21,600 nt of DNA from DATAEU01 sp046724395. GTDB taxonomy: Bacteria; Actinomycetota; UBA4738; HRBIN12. The position numbers were made by a program, and so were the translations under genes. The notes below the pieces were generated by a model, which saw only the letters and a list, made by a program, of their open reading frames with translations, was not told the origin of the DNA and made no database searches. Shown here piece by piece: positions 1-8,083 of this stretch. Every line of letters begins with the position of its first letter. Position 1 is the first letter of the stretch. Location of the stretch: positions 1 through 21,600 of the forward strand of contig JBKOWM010000155.1 of NCBI GenBank assembly GCA_046724395.1, in the 5' to 3' direction.

Positions 1-153
1 CTTCTCGACGGGACCAACCTGCGGCTGGCGGAAATCGAACCGTACTCCGATGAGTCCTACACGAAGAGATGTGCGTTGGACGAGGCGATGTTGTACCTCG
101 CCTGCCTCGTTCGTTCGCTCGATACCCCGGTGGCGCCCCCGATCCCGTCGTGA
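1..153 (+). CDS. C-terminal fragment of an unrecognised protein (5' end outside window)
   Basis: The frame is open from the first base to TGA at 151-153 and gives 50 residues, beginning LLDGTNLRLAEIEPYSDESY and ending in a proline-rich tail (PVAPPIPS). The composition is that of a folded, mildly acidic protein, unlike the Arg/Ser/Pro-rich readings of the other frames, so I take it as the true 3' end of a gene that starts upstream. I recognise no family. It converges on the DDAH-like gene, with a gap of 33 bp and no obvious terminator hairpin between them. Confidence 0.5.
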   Translation, partial: LLDGTNLRLAEIEPYSDESYTKRCALDEAMLYLACLVRSLDTPVAPPIPS

Positions 154-186
154 TCGCTCGCTCCCGAGCTCACCGTTCGTCGCCGT

Positions 187-1035
187 TCATACCCGAACGA
201 TGGGCCGCGTCAGGCATGTCGGTCCGCCGTCGCCCTTGCGAGAGATCTCGTCGCCGCGATACGTCCGCACATCGACGCCGGCCGCCTCCATTCGGCGCTT
301 GGTCTCGTCGTTGCCCTCGAGCGCGAGCGCCACGCGTGGGCTGAGCGCGAGGACGTTCGGCCCGATCGTCTCGTACTCCTCCTCCGGTACCTCGACGATC
401 TCGACGGCACGTTCGTGGAGCAACTCGACGAGCCGGATCGGCATCAACGGGAGGTACGAGACCACCAGGTTCGCGTCGAGCGGGCTGAGCAGCGAGAGGA
501 GGTGCAGGCACTCGCCCGGACCACGCTGGTGCGGGAGGTCGAACGCGACGACGTCGCAGTCGGGCAGGAGCGCTTGCAACGCGGCGATGCCGGCATCGTT
601 GGTTCGGTACGACCGCCCCGCGATCAGGGTTTGCTCGTCGAGCCAGAACAGGTCACCGCCCTCCACGGTGCCGGGCGTCTCGACGCGACCGACGATGTGG
701 ACGCCCGCGTCCTGCAGATCGCGACCGAGCGCTTCGGGCTCGGCGCGACGACCGGGCTTTCCGGGTCGCAGCAGGATCGCTCCGCGATCCGTCGTCAGGA
801 GCGGGTCGTGGACGTAGATCGCGTCGGGGTCGCCCTCGACCGGCGTGGTTCCAATGACGACCTCGGCGCCGGCGAGCTCGAGCTGCGAGCGAAACGCCTC
901 GTGCTCCTCGGCGGCGCGCGTCGGATTCGGCGCGCCTCGCCAGCCGTACTCCCGCCACGCCATGTGATCGTCGCGCTGCGGCGCACGTACGAGCACCCGC
1001 TTCAGCGCACCGACGTTGTCCTGGACGCTGCCCAC
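187..1035 (-). CDS. Dimethylarginine dimethylaminohydrolase (DDAH)-like amidinohydrolase
   Basis: This 282-residue protein belongs to the arginine deiminase/amidinotransferase (pentein) superfamily and most resembles DDAH, which splits methylated arginine into citrulline and methylamine. The catalytic elements are visible in order: an acidic EGGDLF motif at residues 125-130, an RSYRTN substrate-guanidine segment at 141-146, the catalytic His in GECLHLL (H178), and the nucleophilic Cys near the C-terminus in GGPTCLTRP (C274). The length matches bacterial DDAH (about 250-290). The GTG start at 1035 is chosen because a TAGCCT box lies 7 nt before it and there is no Shine-Dalgarno sequence. It lies 24 bp downstream of the truncated haemoglobin gene on the same strand. 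The exact substrate (dimethylarginine, arginine or another guanidine) cannot be fixed from sequence; the family is secure. Confidence 0.88.
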   Translation of the reverse strand: MGSVQDNVGALKRVLVRAPQRDDHMAWREYGWRGAPNPTRAAEEHEAFRSQLELAGAEVVIGTTPVEGDPDAIYVHDPLLTTDRGAILLRPGKPGRRAEPEALGRDLQDAGVHIVGRVETPGTVEGGDLFWLDEQTLIAGRSYRTNDAGIAALQALLPDCDVVAFDLPHQRGPGECLHLLSLLSPLDANLVVSYLPLMPIRLVELLHERAVEIVEVPEEEYETIGPNVLALSPRVALALEGNDETKRRMEAAGVDVRTYRGDEISRKGDGGPTCLTRPIVRV

Positions 1036-1042
1036 CCGACGA

Positions 1043-1048
1043 AGGCTA
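1043..1048 (-). promoter_or_regulatory. Predicted -10 box (TAGCCT) of the DDAH-like gene
   Basis: On the minus strand TAGCCT is followed by 7 nt and then the GTG start, in the gap between the haemoglobin and DDAH-like genes. No ribosome binding site is present, so a leaderless or 1-nt-leader transcript is likely. No consensus -35 is evident. It is one of eight similarly placed TANNNT boxes in the window. Confidence 0.45.
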
Positions 1049-1059
1049 GCGGACCGGCA

Positions 1060-1440
1060 TCATCGGTTGCGCAGGGCGGGGGCGGCCATCGCGAAGTACT
1101 CGAGGAGCTCGCCGCGGTACGGCTCGCGCGGATCCAGCTCGTTCACGGCCTCCCGCATGTGCGCCAGCCAGCGGCCGGCGACGTCCTCGTCGATCCCAAA
1201 GGGCGCATGACGCATCCGAAGCGCCGGGTGACCGCGCTCGTCGTGATACGTGTTCGGCCCGCCCCAGTACTGGGCGAGGAACAGCGTCAGCTTGTGTCGG
1301 GCATCTCGCAGGTCGTCGGGGTGTGGATACGTCGCCAGGAGGACGGCGTCGCTCTCGACCCGCCGATAGAACGCGTCCACGAGATGCTCGAAGAAGGTCA
1401 TCCCGCCGACGGCGGCGTACAGCGTTGCGTGCTGCTCCAC
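1060..1440 (-). CDS. glbO: Group II truncated haemoglobin (GlbO/trHbO type)
   Basis: A 126-residue haem protein of the 2-on-2 globin fold, group II. Visible landmarks are the N-terminal LYAAVGG turn, a Tyr in helix B (Y25, FYRRV), the group-typical stretch LFLAQYWGGPNTY (residues 53-65), the GHPALRMRHAPF block with the proximal haem-ligand His (H78), and a Trp at the usual G8 position (W91, WLAHM). Length and motif order are canonical. Members bind O2 and NO and are linked to oxygen supply to respiration or to NO and peroxide detoxification; which applies here is not visible. The GTG start at 1440 has a TAGACT box 6 nt upstream that begins in the stop codon of the preceding baeRF gene. Confidence 0.93.
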   Translation of the reverse strand: MEQHATLYAAVGGMTFFEHLVDAFYRRVESDAVLLATYPHPDDLRDARHKLTLFLAQYWGGPNTYHDERGHPALRMRHAPFGIDEDVAGRWLAHMREAVNELDPREPYRGELLEYFAMAAPALRNR

Positions 1441-1446
1441 GCGCGA

Positions 1447-1452
1447 AGTCTA
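1447..1452 (-). promoter_or_regulatory. Predicted -10 box (TAGACT) of the haemoglobin gene, overlapping the baeRF stop codon
   Basis: The minus-strand TAGACT starts with the TAG stop of the upstream gene (1450-1452) and ends 6 nt before the GTG start at 1440. This is the spacing expected if transcription starts at the start codon. No Shine-Dalgarno sequence fits in the 9-bp intergenic gap. Confidence 0.45.
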
Positions 1453-2610
1453 CGAACGGGCAGGCGTCGCCCAGCGGAGCAGGGCGCCGACACCGTCCGT
1501 CAGCCCGGCGTCGTCGGGAACGAGGCGGATCGCCGCGGACGTGGCGATCGCCGCGCGGATGAGCGCGTCCATCGTTGGAACCTCGACGGGCGATGCAATC
1601 CCGAGCTCCTGCAAGCCCTCGCGGGTGGCGCCGATCTGCGAGGGATCTCGTCCGATCCAGGCCATCGACTCGTCCTCGACGTCGTTCGGCTCCGTTGAAT
1701 CGGGCAGCATCAGGACGGCCACCTGCGACTCCGCAAGCGCCTCGATCGTCGCCCGGGATCCCTCGGCGGCGAGATCCTGTTGCCCCTTCTCCTGTCGGAA
1801 GCGCTCGACGATCGCATCGCTCTCGCGCCTGGCGAACCGATCGAGGACCTCCCGCGCGTCGTCCGGGATCATCGGCCCCGATCGGTCCCACGGGCGCTGG
1901 CCCGGCAAGACCTCGACCGGCAGCCGGAACCCCGCCGGCCACGAATCCTGGATCAACGTGGCCGCCCGCACGTCGCCCGCGAGGAGGACGAGCCGCGCGC
2001 CGAGTCCTTCCGCAAGCTTCGCGATCGCTTGAGCGACGTTCTCGGCGTTCTCCTCCCACGTGTTCTCGGCGCGCTCCTGATACCTCCGCTGAGACCATCC
2101 TCCGGGCCCGACCTTGCGAATCGGGTAGTCGTCCCCCTCCACTTCGCGTTCGACGTCCGGACGATCCTCGGGTCCGTGTTGGAATCCGTAGAGGTCGGCC
2201 CCCGTCCGGTCGGCGAGGGCGACGACGAACGGGATCGACGCCTGTCGCCAGCCGATCAGCGTGCGCAGGCGCGGGACGGCTTCCCACCACACGCGATCGA
2301 CGGGGCCTGGGGTCGCGCCGTGCTCAACGTGTCGGACGCCGGAGGCATCGGCGACGATGAGGAGTCCGTCCCCGGACAGATGGGCGTCGGGGATGATTGG
2401 GTCGACGGCAGCGAGCACCTCGTCCGGCACGCCGCGATCCTCGAGGTCGCGCCGGAGCGTCCTCCACCGCTGCTCGCTGCGCTGCGCCGCGTTCTCGACG
2501 CTCGATTCCGTGACCAGCAGCGCCGTGAGGAACGGGCCCTCCGACGAGGCCAACGGTGCGAGGTCGTCGACGGAAACCGCACCCAGCGGAAGCGCTTCGG
2601 ATGTCTCCAT
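1450..2610 (-). CDS. Bacterial eRF1-like protein (baeRF family 2 / Rv2629 type), candidate ribosome hibernation factor
   Basis: A 386-residue cytosolic protein of the family annotated as Vms1/Ankzf1-type peptidyl-tRNA hydrolase or Rv2629-like, related to archaeal and eukaryotic release factor eRF1. The diagnostic stretch is PGGWSQRRYQER followed by AENTWEENAENVA (residues 169-193). It occupies the place of the eRF1 GGQ loop, but the catalytic Gln is replaced by Trp. After it comes the domain-2-like strand ARLVLLAGDVRAATLI (205-220), and the C-terminal part resembles the L7Ae-like domain 3. A relative, Balon from Psychrobacter, binds the ribosomal A site during dormancy and Rv2629 is its mycobacterial counterpart, so hibernation is a reasonable inference. 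The ATG start at 2610 has a purine-rich GAGAGGGA about 13 nt upstream. It is divergent from the MFS gene. Confidence 0.85.
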   Translation of the reverse strand: METSEALPLGAVSVDDLAPLASSEGPFLTALLVTESSVENAAQRSEQRWRTLRRDLEDRGVPDEVLAAVDPIIPDAHLSGDGLLIVADASGVRHVEHGATPGPVDRVWWEAVPRLRTLIGWRQASIPFVVALADRTGADLYGFQHGPEDRPDVEREVEGDDYPIRKVGPGGWSQRRYQERAENTWEENAENVAQAIAKLAEGLGARLVLLAGDVRAATLIQDSWPAGFRLPVEVLPGQRPWDRSGPMIPDDAREVLDRFARRESDAIVERFRQEKGQQDLAAEGSRATIEALAESQVAVLMLPDSTEPNDVEDESMAWIGRDPSQIGATREGLQELGIASPVEVPTMDALIRAAIATSAAIRLVPDDAGLTDGVGALLRWATPARS

Positions 2611-2690
2611 TCGGGCCCAGTTCCCTCTCGATGATGTGGCTAACCGCGGTCGCGCAAACGTAGCCGCCGGTGGGCTGCGATGCTTGGGAG

Positions 2691-3896
2691 ATGACGACGG
2701 AGTTTCTGCCGGGCGCGCGCGGGCGGGACGATGCCGATCTGCGCCGGTTCTATGGCATCTTCGGCGCCGCCGGCGCGGCGTTCATTCCGTTTTACGCGCT
2801 CCTGCTTCGCGATCGCGGCCTGCCCGCCGATGAGATCGGCCTGATCCTGTCCGTGACGGCGCTCGCGGGAGTTGTCGCGACACCGTTCTGGAGCCACGCC
2901 GCCGACACGCGTCTGGGAAGCGTGCAGACGTTGCAACTCGCCTGCGTCGTCGGGTGCGCAGCCGCCCTCGGGATGACAGCCACCGGTTCCTCACTCGTCG
3001 CGATCGCCGCCGTCGCGGTCGTGCTCGGCGCGGCATCCGGGCCCCTCACGGCGGTGGCCGACGCGCTGACGCTCGGTCACCTCGGGCCGGAACGCATGAG
3101 CGAGTACGGCGTCTTCCGCGTATGGGCGAGCATCGGATGGGGCGTGGGCGCGGTCGCCCTGGGTGTCCTCTATGCGGCGCTCGGTCTCGGCCTGCTTCTG
3201 CCGATGTACGCGGCGGGTCTGGTCGTGGTCGCGCTGTTCGTTTCACGGTTTCGGCGGGGTCGACCGTCGGCCACGACAAAGCGCCGCGGGCGGCTGGGGT
3301 CCGTGGGCGAGGCGCTCCGCGCTCATTCGATGCCGACGTTCCTGCTCGGCGTCCTGGTCCTGTCGACGTCGACGCACGCCGCCTGGGACTTCGTCCCCCT
3401 GCGGATCGTCTCGGGCGGCGGCGGCGCGTTCCTCGTCGGGGTCTCCAGCGGGGTTAGCGCATTCGTCGAGATCCCATTCATGCGCTCGGCGCCGTCGCTC
3501 GCGGAGCGGCTCGGGCTGCGTGGAGTCTTCGCGCTCGGCGCCGTCGTCTACGTTGTTGCTTCGGCCGCGTGGGCGCTCGTCTCCGATGCCGTCGCGGTGA
3601 CCGCGATCCGCATCGCGATCGGGGTCGGCTTCGGCCTGGTGTATCCGGCGCTCGTCGTGATCACCGGACGCCTAGTCCCGGCTCACGCACGCAACAGCGG
3701 ACAGGCGCTCATGTCCATCTGCTCGTTCGGCCTCGCCCCCGTGATCGGCGGCGCCGTCGGCGGCGTGGTGTACCAGCACGTCGGACCGTCCCAGTTGTTC
3801 GCCGGCTCGGCTGTCGGCGTTGCCGTGGGCGCCGGCATCGTCTGGACGGCGACGCGGGTCGTCGGCCGTCGGGCCGCGGAGTCCGTTCGAGACTGA
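2691..3896 (+). CDS. Major facilitator superfamily transporter (MFS_1-like / LacY-HcaT-related)
   Basis: About 401 residues forming roughly 12 hydrophobic segments, as expected for an inner-membrane secondary transporter. N-terminal features fit the MFS_1_like group: an RRFYGIFGAAGAAFIPFY first helix, then LLRDRGLPADEIGLIL between helices 1 and 2, an acidic ADALTLGHLG in helix 4, and EYGVFRVWASIGWG leading into helix 5. A basic central loop (RRGRPSATTKRRGR) separates the two six-helix halves. The substrate is unknown. ATG 2691 is used; an in-frame GTG at 2670 would add seven residues and neither has a well-placed ribosome binding site. It is separated by 51 bp from the formate dehydrogenase start, which has its own predicted promoter, so co-transcription is uncertain. 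Confidence 0.85.
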   Translation: MTTEFLPGARGRDDADLRRFYGIFGAAGAAFIPFYALLLRDRGLPADEIGLILSVTALAGVVATPFWSHAADTRLGSVQTLQLACVVGCAAALGMTATGSSLVAIAAVAVVLGAASGPLTAVADALTLGHLGPERMSEYGVFRVWASIGWGVGAVALGVLYAALGLGLLLPMYAAGLVVVALFVSRFRRGRPSATTKRRGRLGSVGEALRAHSMPTFLLGVLVLSTSTHAAWDFVPLRIVSGGGGAFLVGVSSGVSAFVEIPFMRSAPSLAERLGLRGVFALGAVVYVVASAAWALVSDAVAVTAIRIAIGVGFGLVYPALVVITGRLVPAHARNSGQALMSICSFGLAPVIGGAVGGVVYQHVGPSQLFAGSAVGVAVGAGIVWTATRVVGRRAAESVRD

Positions 3897-3931
3897 GTCG
3901 GCGGCCGGCGGTTCGATGCCCCTGGTCCCGG

Positions 3932-3947
3932 GTACGGTCGCCCGTAC
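3932..3947 (+). promoter_or_regulatory. Dyad GTACGG-N4-CCGTAC overlapping a predicted -10 (TACGGT) at the formate dehydrogenase start
   Basis: A perfect 6-bp inverted repeat with a 4-nt centre (TCGC) ends at the base before the ATG at 3948. Its left arm plus the next base contains TACGGT (3933-3938), a candidate -10 lying 9 nt from the start codon. A protein bound to the dyad would occlude RNA polymerase, so it is a candidate operator for the formate dehydrogenase operon. In RNA it could also form a small hairpin. No Shine-Dalgarno sequence is present. Confidence 0.45.
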
Positions 3948-6900
3948 ATGGGGATCCTGGATCGGCTCGGGCCCCTGGCCGGCTGGCCTTTTATGAAACA
4001 GGTCGCCCGCCGCGACCCGACGGCGTTCGGCGACACCTCGTACACGCGCCGCACGATCGAGCTGCACCCTCGCACGGCCGACGCCGACAGGACGGTGCGA
4101 TCGATCTGCCCGTACTGCGCGGTCGGCTGCGGACAGCTCGTCTACGTCGAGGACGGGCGGATCTCCAACATCGAGGGGGATCCGGACTCGCCCATCTCGC
4201 GAGGTCGTCTTTGCCCAAAGGGGGCTGCGACCTTTCAGCTCGTAAGCGGCGCGCACCGGCCGAAGCACGTGCTGTACCGGCGACCGCGCGCGATCGAGTG
4301 GGAGCGGATCCCGCTGGATCGCGCGATGCAGATGGTGGCGGACCGGGTGAAGGAGACGCGCGACCGGACGTGGGAGACGACGGGTCCGAAGGGGTTCACG
4401 ACCAACCGCACACTGTCGATCGCACATCTCGGCGGAGCGACTCTCGACAACGAGGAGAACTATCTCCTCAAGAAGCTGTACACGGCACTCGGTGTCGTGC
4501 AGGTGGAGAACCAGGCACGTATATGACACAGCAGCACGGTCCCCGGTCTGGGGGCCTCGTTCGGTAGGGGCGGCGCGACCACCTTCCAGCAGGACCTGGC
4601 CAACAGCGATTGCATCGTCATCCAGGGCTCGAACATGGCCGAGTGTCACCCCGTCGGGTTTCAGTGGGTGATGGAGGCCAAGGAGCGCGGCGCCGCGATC
4701 ATCCACGTGGACCCGCGGTTCACGCGGACGAGCGCGATGGCCGACGTGCACGTCCCGATCCGAGCGGGGTCCGATATCGCGTTCCTCGGCGGCATTGTTC
4801 GGCACATCATCGAGAACGAGCGGTACTTCCGCGACTACGTCGTCAACTTCACGAACGCGCCGTTTCTCGTCTCGGATGACTTCCGCGACACGGAGGACCT
4901 CGACGGGCTGTTCAGCGGCTGGGACGCGGAGCGTGGTCAGTACTCGCCCGAGAGCTGGCGGTACAAGGACGTGAAGGTGATCGCCGCGGCCGGCCAGAAG
5001 GAGATGGGGCTGTCTCCCGGCCGGAGTGCGATCGGCCACGGGCAACAGCATCAGGGCTCCGGCACAGGCGGACGGTCTCTTCACCGCGACGACACGCTGC
5101 GGAACCCGCGGTGCGTGTTCCAGATCCTCCGCCGGCATTTTGCGCGCTACACGCCCGAGCTCATCGAGCAGACATGCGGCGTGCCGAGGGAGTTGTTCCT
5201 CAAGGTGGCCGACGCCCTGTGCGACAACTCGGGGCGCGAGCGCACGTCGGCGTTCGTCTACTCGGTCGGGTGGACGCAGCACTCGGTCGGCGTCCAATAC
5301 ATCAGGACCGCCTCGATCATCCAGTTGCTCTTGGGGAACATCGGGCGGCCGGGCGGCGGGGTGATGGCGCTCCGCGGCCATGCGTCGATCCAGGGTTCAA
5401 CGGACATCCCGACGCTGTACGAGCTCCTGCCCGGCTACCTTCCGATGCCGAAGGCTGCCCTCGACCCGGACCTTCGAACGTACCTGGCGAACAACACGGC
5501 GCGAAGCGGGTGGCTCACCGAGACCCCGAAGTACCTCGTGTCGCTGCTGAAGGCGTATTTCGGCGATGAGGCCACACGGGCGAACGACTTCGCCTACGGC
5601 TACCTGCCGCGGCTGACCGGCGACCACTCCCATATGACCACGGTGGCCGACATGGCCGACGGCGCGCTCGAGGGCTACCTCCTGATGGGCGAGAACCCCG
5701 CCGTCGGGTCGATGCACGGCTCCCTTCAACGCAAGGGTCTGCGGTCCCTCAAGTGGCTGGTCGTCCGCGACCTCGCGATGATCGAGTCGGCGGAATTCTG
5801 GAGGAGCGCTCCCGAGATCGATCGGGGCGAGGTCCGGTCCGAGGACATCGAGACGGAGGTCTTCTTCTTCCCCGCAGCCGCACACACGGAGAAGGACGGT
5901 TCGTTCACCAACACGCAGCGGCTTCTGCAATGGCACCACAAGGCCGTCGAGCCACCGGACGACTGTCGGAGCGAGCTGTGGTTCACGTACCACCTCGGCC
6001 GGCTGCTGAAAGAGCGGTACGCGGGGTCGACCGATCCCAAGGACCGCCCGATCCAGGACCTCGTATGGGGCTACCCGACGAGCGGCCCGACGCTGGAGCC
6101 GAGCGCAGACGCCGTTCTGACCGAGATCAACGGCTTCACCGTGCGGGACGGCACCCCCGTGAAGACCTTTACCGAGCTGAAGAACGACGGCTCGACGGCA
6201 TGCGGCTGCTGGATCTACTCGGGCGTCTACGCCGACGGCGTGAACCACGCCGCCAGTCGCAGGTCCCGCCTCGACCAGGATTTGGTGGCCGCCGAGTGGG
6301 GCTGGGCCTGGCCCGCGAACCGCCGAATCATGTACAACCGCGCCTCCGCCGACCTCGATGGTCGCCCGTGGTCGGAGCGCAAGAAATACGTCTGGTGGGA
6401 CCACGAAAAGGGCGAGTGGACCGGCGCCGACGTCCCCGACATCGTCAAGGATCGGCATCCCGACTACCGGCCCGCGGAGGACGCGACGGGCACGGACACG
6501 CTCGGCGGGGACGACCCGTTCATCCTGCAGAGCGACGGCAAGGGATGGCTGTTCGCCCCCGAGGGTCTGCTGGACGGTCCAATGCCCGCGCACTACGAGC
6601 CGCAGGAGTCGCCCTTCCGCAACGCCCTCTATCCGCAGCAGTGCAACCCCGCTCGCATGCAGTGGCGACGACGCGACAACCGATACCACCGCGCGTACGA
6701 CGACCCGCGGTTCCCGTACGCCGTCACGACGTACCGGCTGACCGAACATCACACGGCCGGTGGCATGTCCCGCTGGCTGACGTGGCTGTCGGAGCTGCAG
6801 CCGGAGATGTTCTGCGAGGTGGATCCCGAACTCGCGCGGGAGAAGGGCTTGACGAACGGCGACTGGGCGACGATCACGACCGAGCGCGCCGAGATCGAAT

Positions 6901-7259
6901 GCCGCGTCCTCGTGACACCGCGCGTCGCGCCATTGAAGGTCGGCGGACGCACCGTCCACCAGATCGGCCTGCCATACCACTGGGGGCGGGCCGGCGTCTC
7001 GCGCGGGGACACGGCGAACGAGCTGATCTCGTTCGTCGCCGACCCCAACGTCTCGATCCAGGAGTCGAAGGCCCTTACCGCGAACATCGAGCGCGGGCGG
7101 CGCAGCGCGGGTCGACGGCTGCCGACGACGGGAATCTTCGTTCCCGATGGGAACGGAGACGCCGACGGCGGCGGGCGCGACCTCCCCGTCGTCGGGGTAC
7201 GGCACCAGGGTCAACACGGGATGATCGCTGGCGAGTCGCAGGAGGGGGAGCAGAGCTAG
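3948..7259 (+). CDS. fdnG: Selenocysteine-containing formate dehydrogenase, catalytic (alpha) subunit, UGA at 4524-4526 read as Sec
   Basis: The 1103-residue enzyme oxidises formate to CO2 at a bis-pyranopterin Mo or W centre. Residues 54-89 carry the [4Fe-4S] motif C54-x2-C57-x3-C61-x27-C89, followed by the conserved Lys91. Residue 193 is an in-frame TGA in the context ENQARI-Sec-HSSTVPGLGASFGRG, exactly the family Sec-His position (compare NQARV-Sec-H in E. coli FdnG). The frame then runs on without interruption through MAECHPVGFQWVMEAK, DPRFTRTSA, GWTQHSVGVQYIRT, RGHASIQGSTD and the C-terminal molybdopterin-dinucleotide-binding region (TTYRLTEHHTAGGMSRW, GLPYHWG). A SECIS-like hairpin follows the UGA. 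No hydrophobic Tat signal is seen at the N-terminus, unlike E. coli FdnG. The beta gene overlaps its stop codon (TAGTG). The ATG 3948 start suits the family length. Confidence 0.95.
4524..4526 (+). other. Selenocysteine codon (UGA) of the formate dehydrogenase
   Basis: This in-frame TGA lies between ...NQARI and HSS..., at the residue that is Sec or Cys in all formate dehydrogenases of this family. Both sides match the family without any gap, so it is a recoded codon rather than a mutation. The SelA, SelB, SelC and SelD machinery is not in this window. Confidence 0.92.
4538..4556 (+). promoter_or_regulatory. Bacterial SECIS-like hairpin
   Basis: GGTCCCC-GGTCT-GGGGGCC forms a 7-bp stem (one T-G wobble) capped by a 5-nt GGUCU loop. 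The stem begins 11 nt after the UGA. From memory, the E. coli fdhF SECIS also has 11 nt between the UGA and its minimal element, begins GGU, and carries GGUCU in the apical loop, where SelB binds. The spacing from the UGA to GGUCU (18 nt) is the same here. The hairpin lies inside the coding sequence and encodes TVPGLGA. Confidence 0.88.
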
Positions 7260-8083
7260 TGGCGTCGACGACGAGCCCTCGAGCGACCGAGAAGGGTTTC
7301 TTCACCGACACCACGGTCTGCATCGGGTGCAAGGCGTGCGAGGTCGCGTGCAAACAGTGGAACCAGCTCCCCGACGACGGGCTCTTCTTCACCGGAATGT
7401 CGTACGACAACACCGTCGACCTCGGCGCGTCGACCTGGCGGCATGTCGAGTTCGTGGAGCGTCCGGTCGCGTTCGGCGGGCAGACGACCGCCGACGGTGC
7501 GTTCTCGTGGGTGTTCATGAGCGACGTGTGCAAGCACTGCAAGAGCGCCGGGTGTCTCGAGAACTGCCCGACGGGAGCGATCGTCCGTACCGAGTTCGAC
7601 TCGGTCTACGTGCAGCCCGACGTCTGCAACGGTTGCGGGTACTGCGTCGTCGGCTGCCCCTTCGGCGTCATCGCGCGCCGCGACGACGATGGTCGCGCGT
7701 GGAAGTGCACCCTTTGTTACGACCGGCTGCAGGACGACATGGCCCCCGCCTGCGCGAAGGCGTGTCCAACGGAGTCGATCGTCTTCGGCGACCTCGCCGA
7801 GCTTCGTGCGCGGGCGGAGCACCGGGTCGCGACCCTTCACGAGCGCGGGGTAGAGGAGGCGTATCTGTACGGCCTCGACGAGGTGAACCAACCGGGCACC
7901 GGCGGGCTGAACGCGTTCTTCCTGCTCGTCGACGAGCCGGACGTGTACAACCTTCCGCCGGATCCGGTCGCGCCCTCCAAGACGATCCGGCCGGCATGGG
8001 TCTCGGCCGCCGCCGCGGCGGCGGCGATGGTGGCGATCGCCGTCGCTTCGGTGGTTTTTGGGGGAACGGATGGCGTCGCCTGA
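7259..8083 (+). CDS. Formate dehydrogenase iron-sulfur (beta) subunit, 4x[4Fe-4S] ferredoxin type
   Basis: A 274-residue electron-transfer subunit of the FdnH/HybA/DmsB family. Four Cys clusters are visible: C21/24/27/31 (CIGCKACEVACKQW), C91/94/99/103 (CKHCKSAGCLENCP), C123/126/129/133 (CNGCGYCVVGCPFG) and C150/153/165/169 (CTLCYDRL...CAKACP). They form a wire from the catalytic subunit to the membrane. An Ala-rich hydrophobic helix at about 246-268 anchors the C-terminus, as in FdnH. The GTG start overlaps the TAG stop of the alpha gene, and GGAGGGGGAG (7241-7250) serves as ribosome binding site. It overlaps the NrfD gene by 14 bp, so the three genes are tightly coupled. Confidence 0.95.
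   Translation: MASTTSPRATEKGFFTDTTVCIGCKACEVACKQWNQLPDDGLFFTGMSYDNTVDLGASTWRHVEFVERPVAFGGQTTADGAFSWVFMSDVCKHCKSAGCLENCPTGAIVRTEFDSVYVQPDVCNGCGYCVVGCPFGVIARRDDDGRAWKCTLCYDRLQDDMAPACAKACPTESIVFGDLAELRARAEHRVATLHERGVEEAYLYGLDEVNQPGTGGLNAFFLLVDEPDVYNLPPDPVAPSKTIRPAWVSAAAAAAAMVAIAVASVVFGGTDGVA

Noticed and set aside
3672..7217. Two very long minus-strand open frames (569 and 606 codons) opposite the formate dehydrogenase gene
   Set aside because: Their translations are Arg/Val/Asp-rich with no family motifs, and they mirror the codon structure of the real gene. This is the usual antisense artefact of GC-rich genes.
5753..7258. A 500-residue N-terminal extension of the iron-sulfur subunit
   Set aside because: The upstream frame is a shadow of the catalytic subunit; the GTG at 7259 has a ribosome binding site and gives the normal family length.
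3948..7259. A formate dehydrogenase pseudogene broken by a stop codon
   Set aside because: The single TGA falls exactly at the family Sec position, the frame is conserved on both sides, and a SECIS-like hairpin follows at the right distance.
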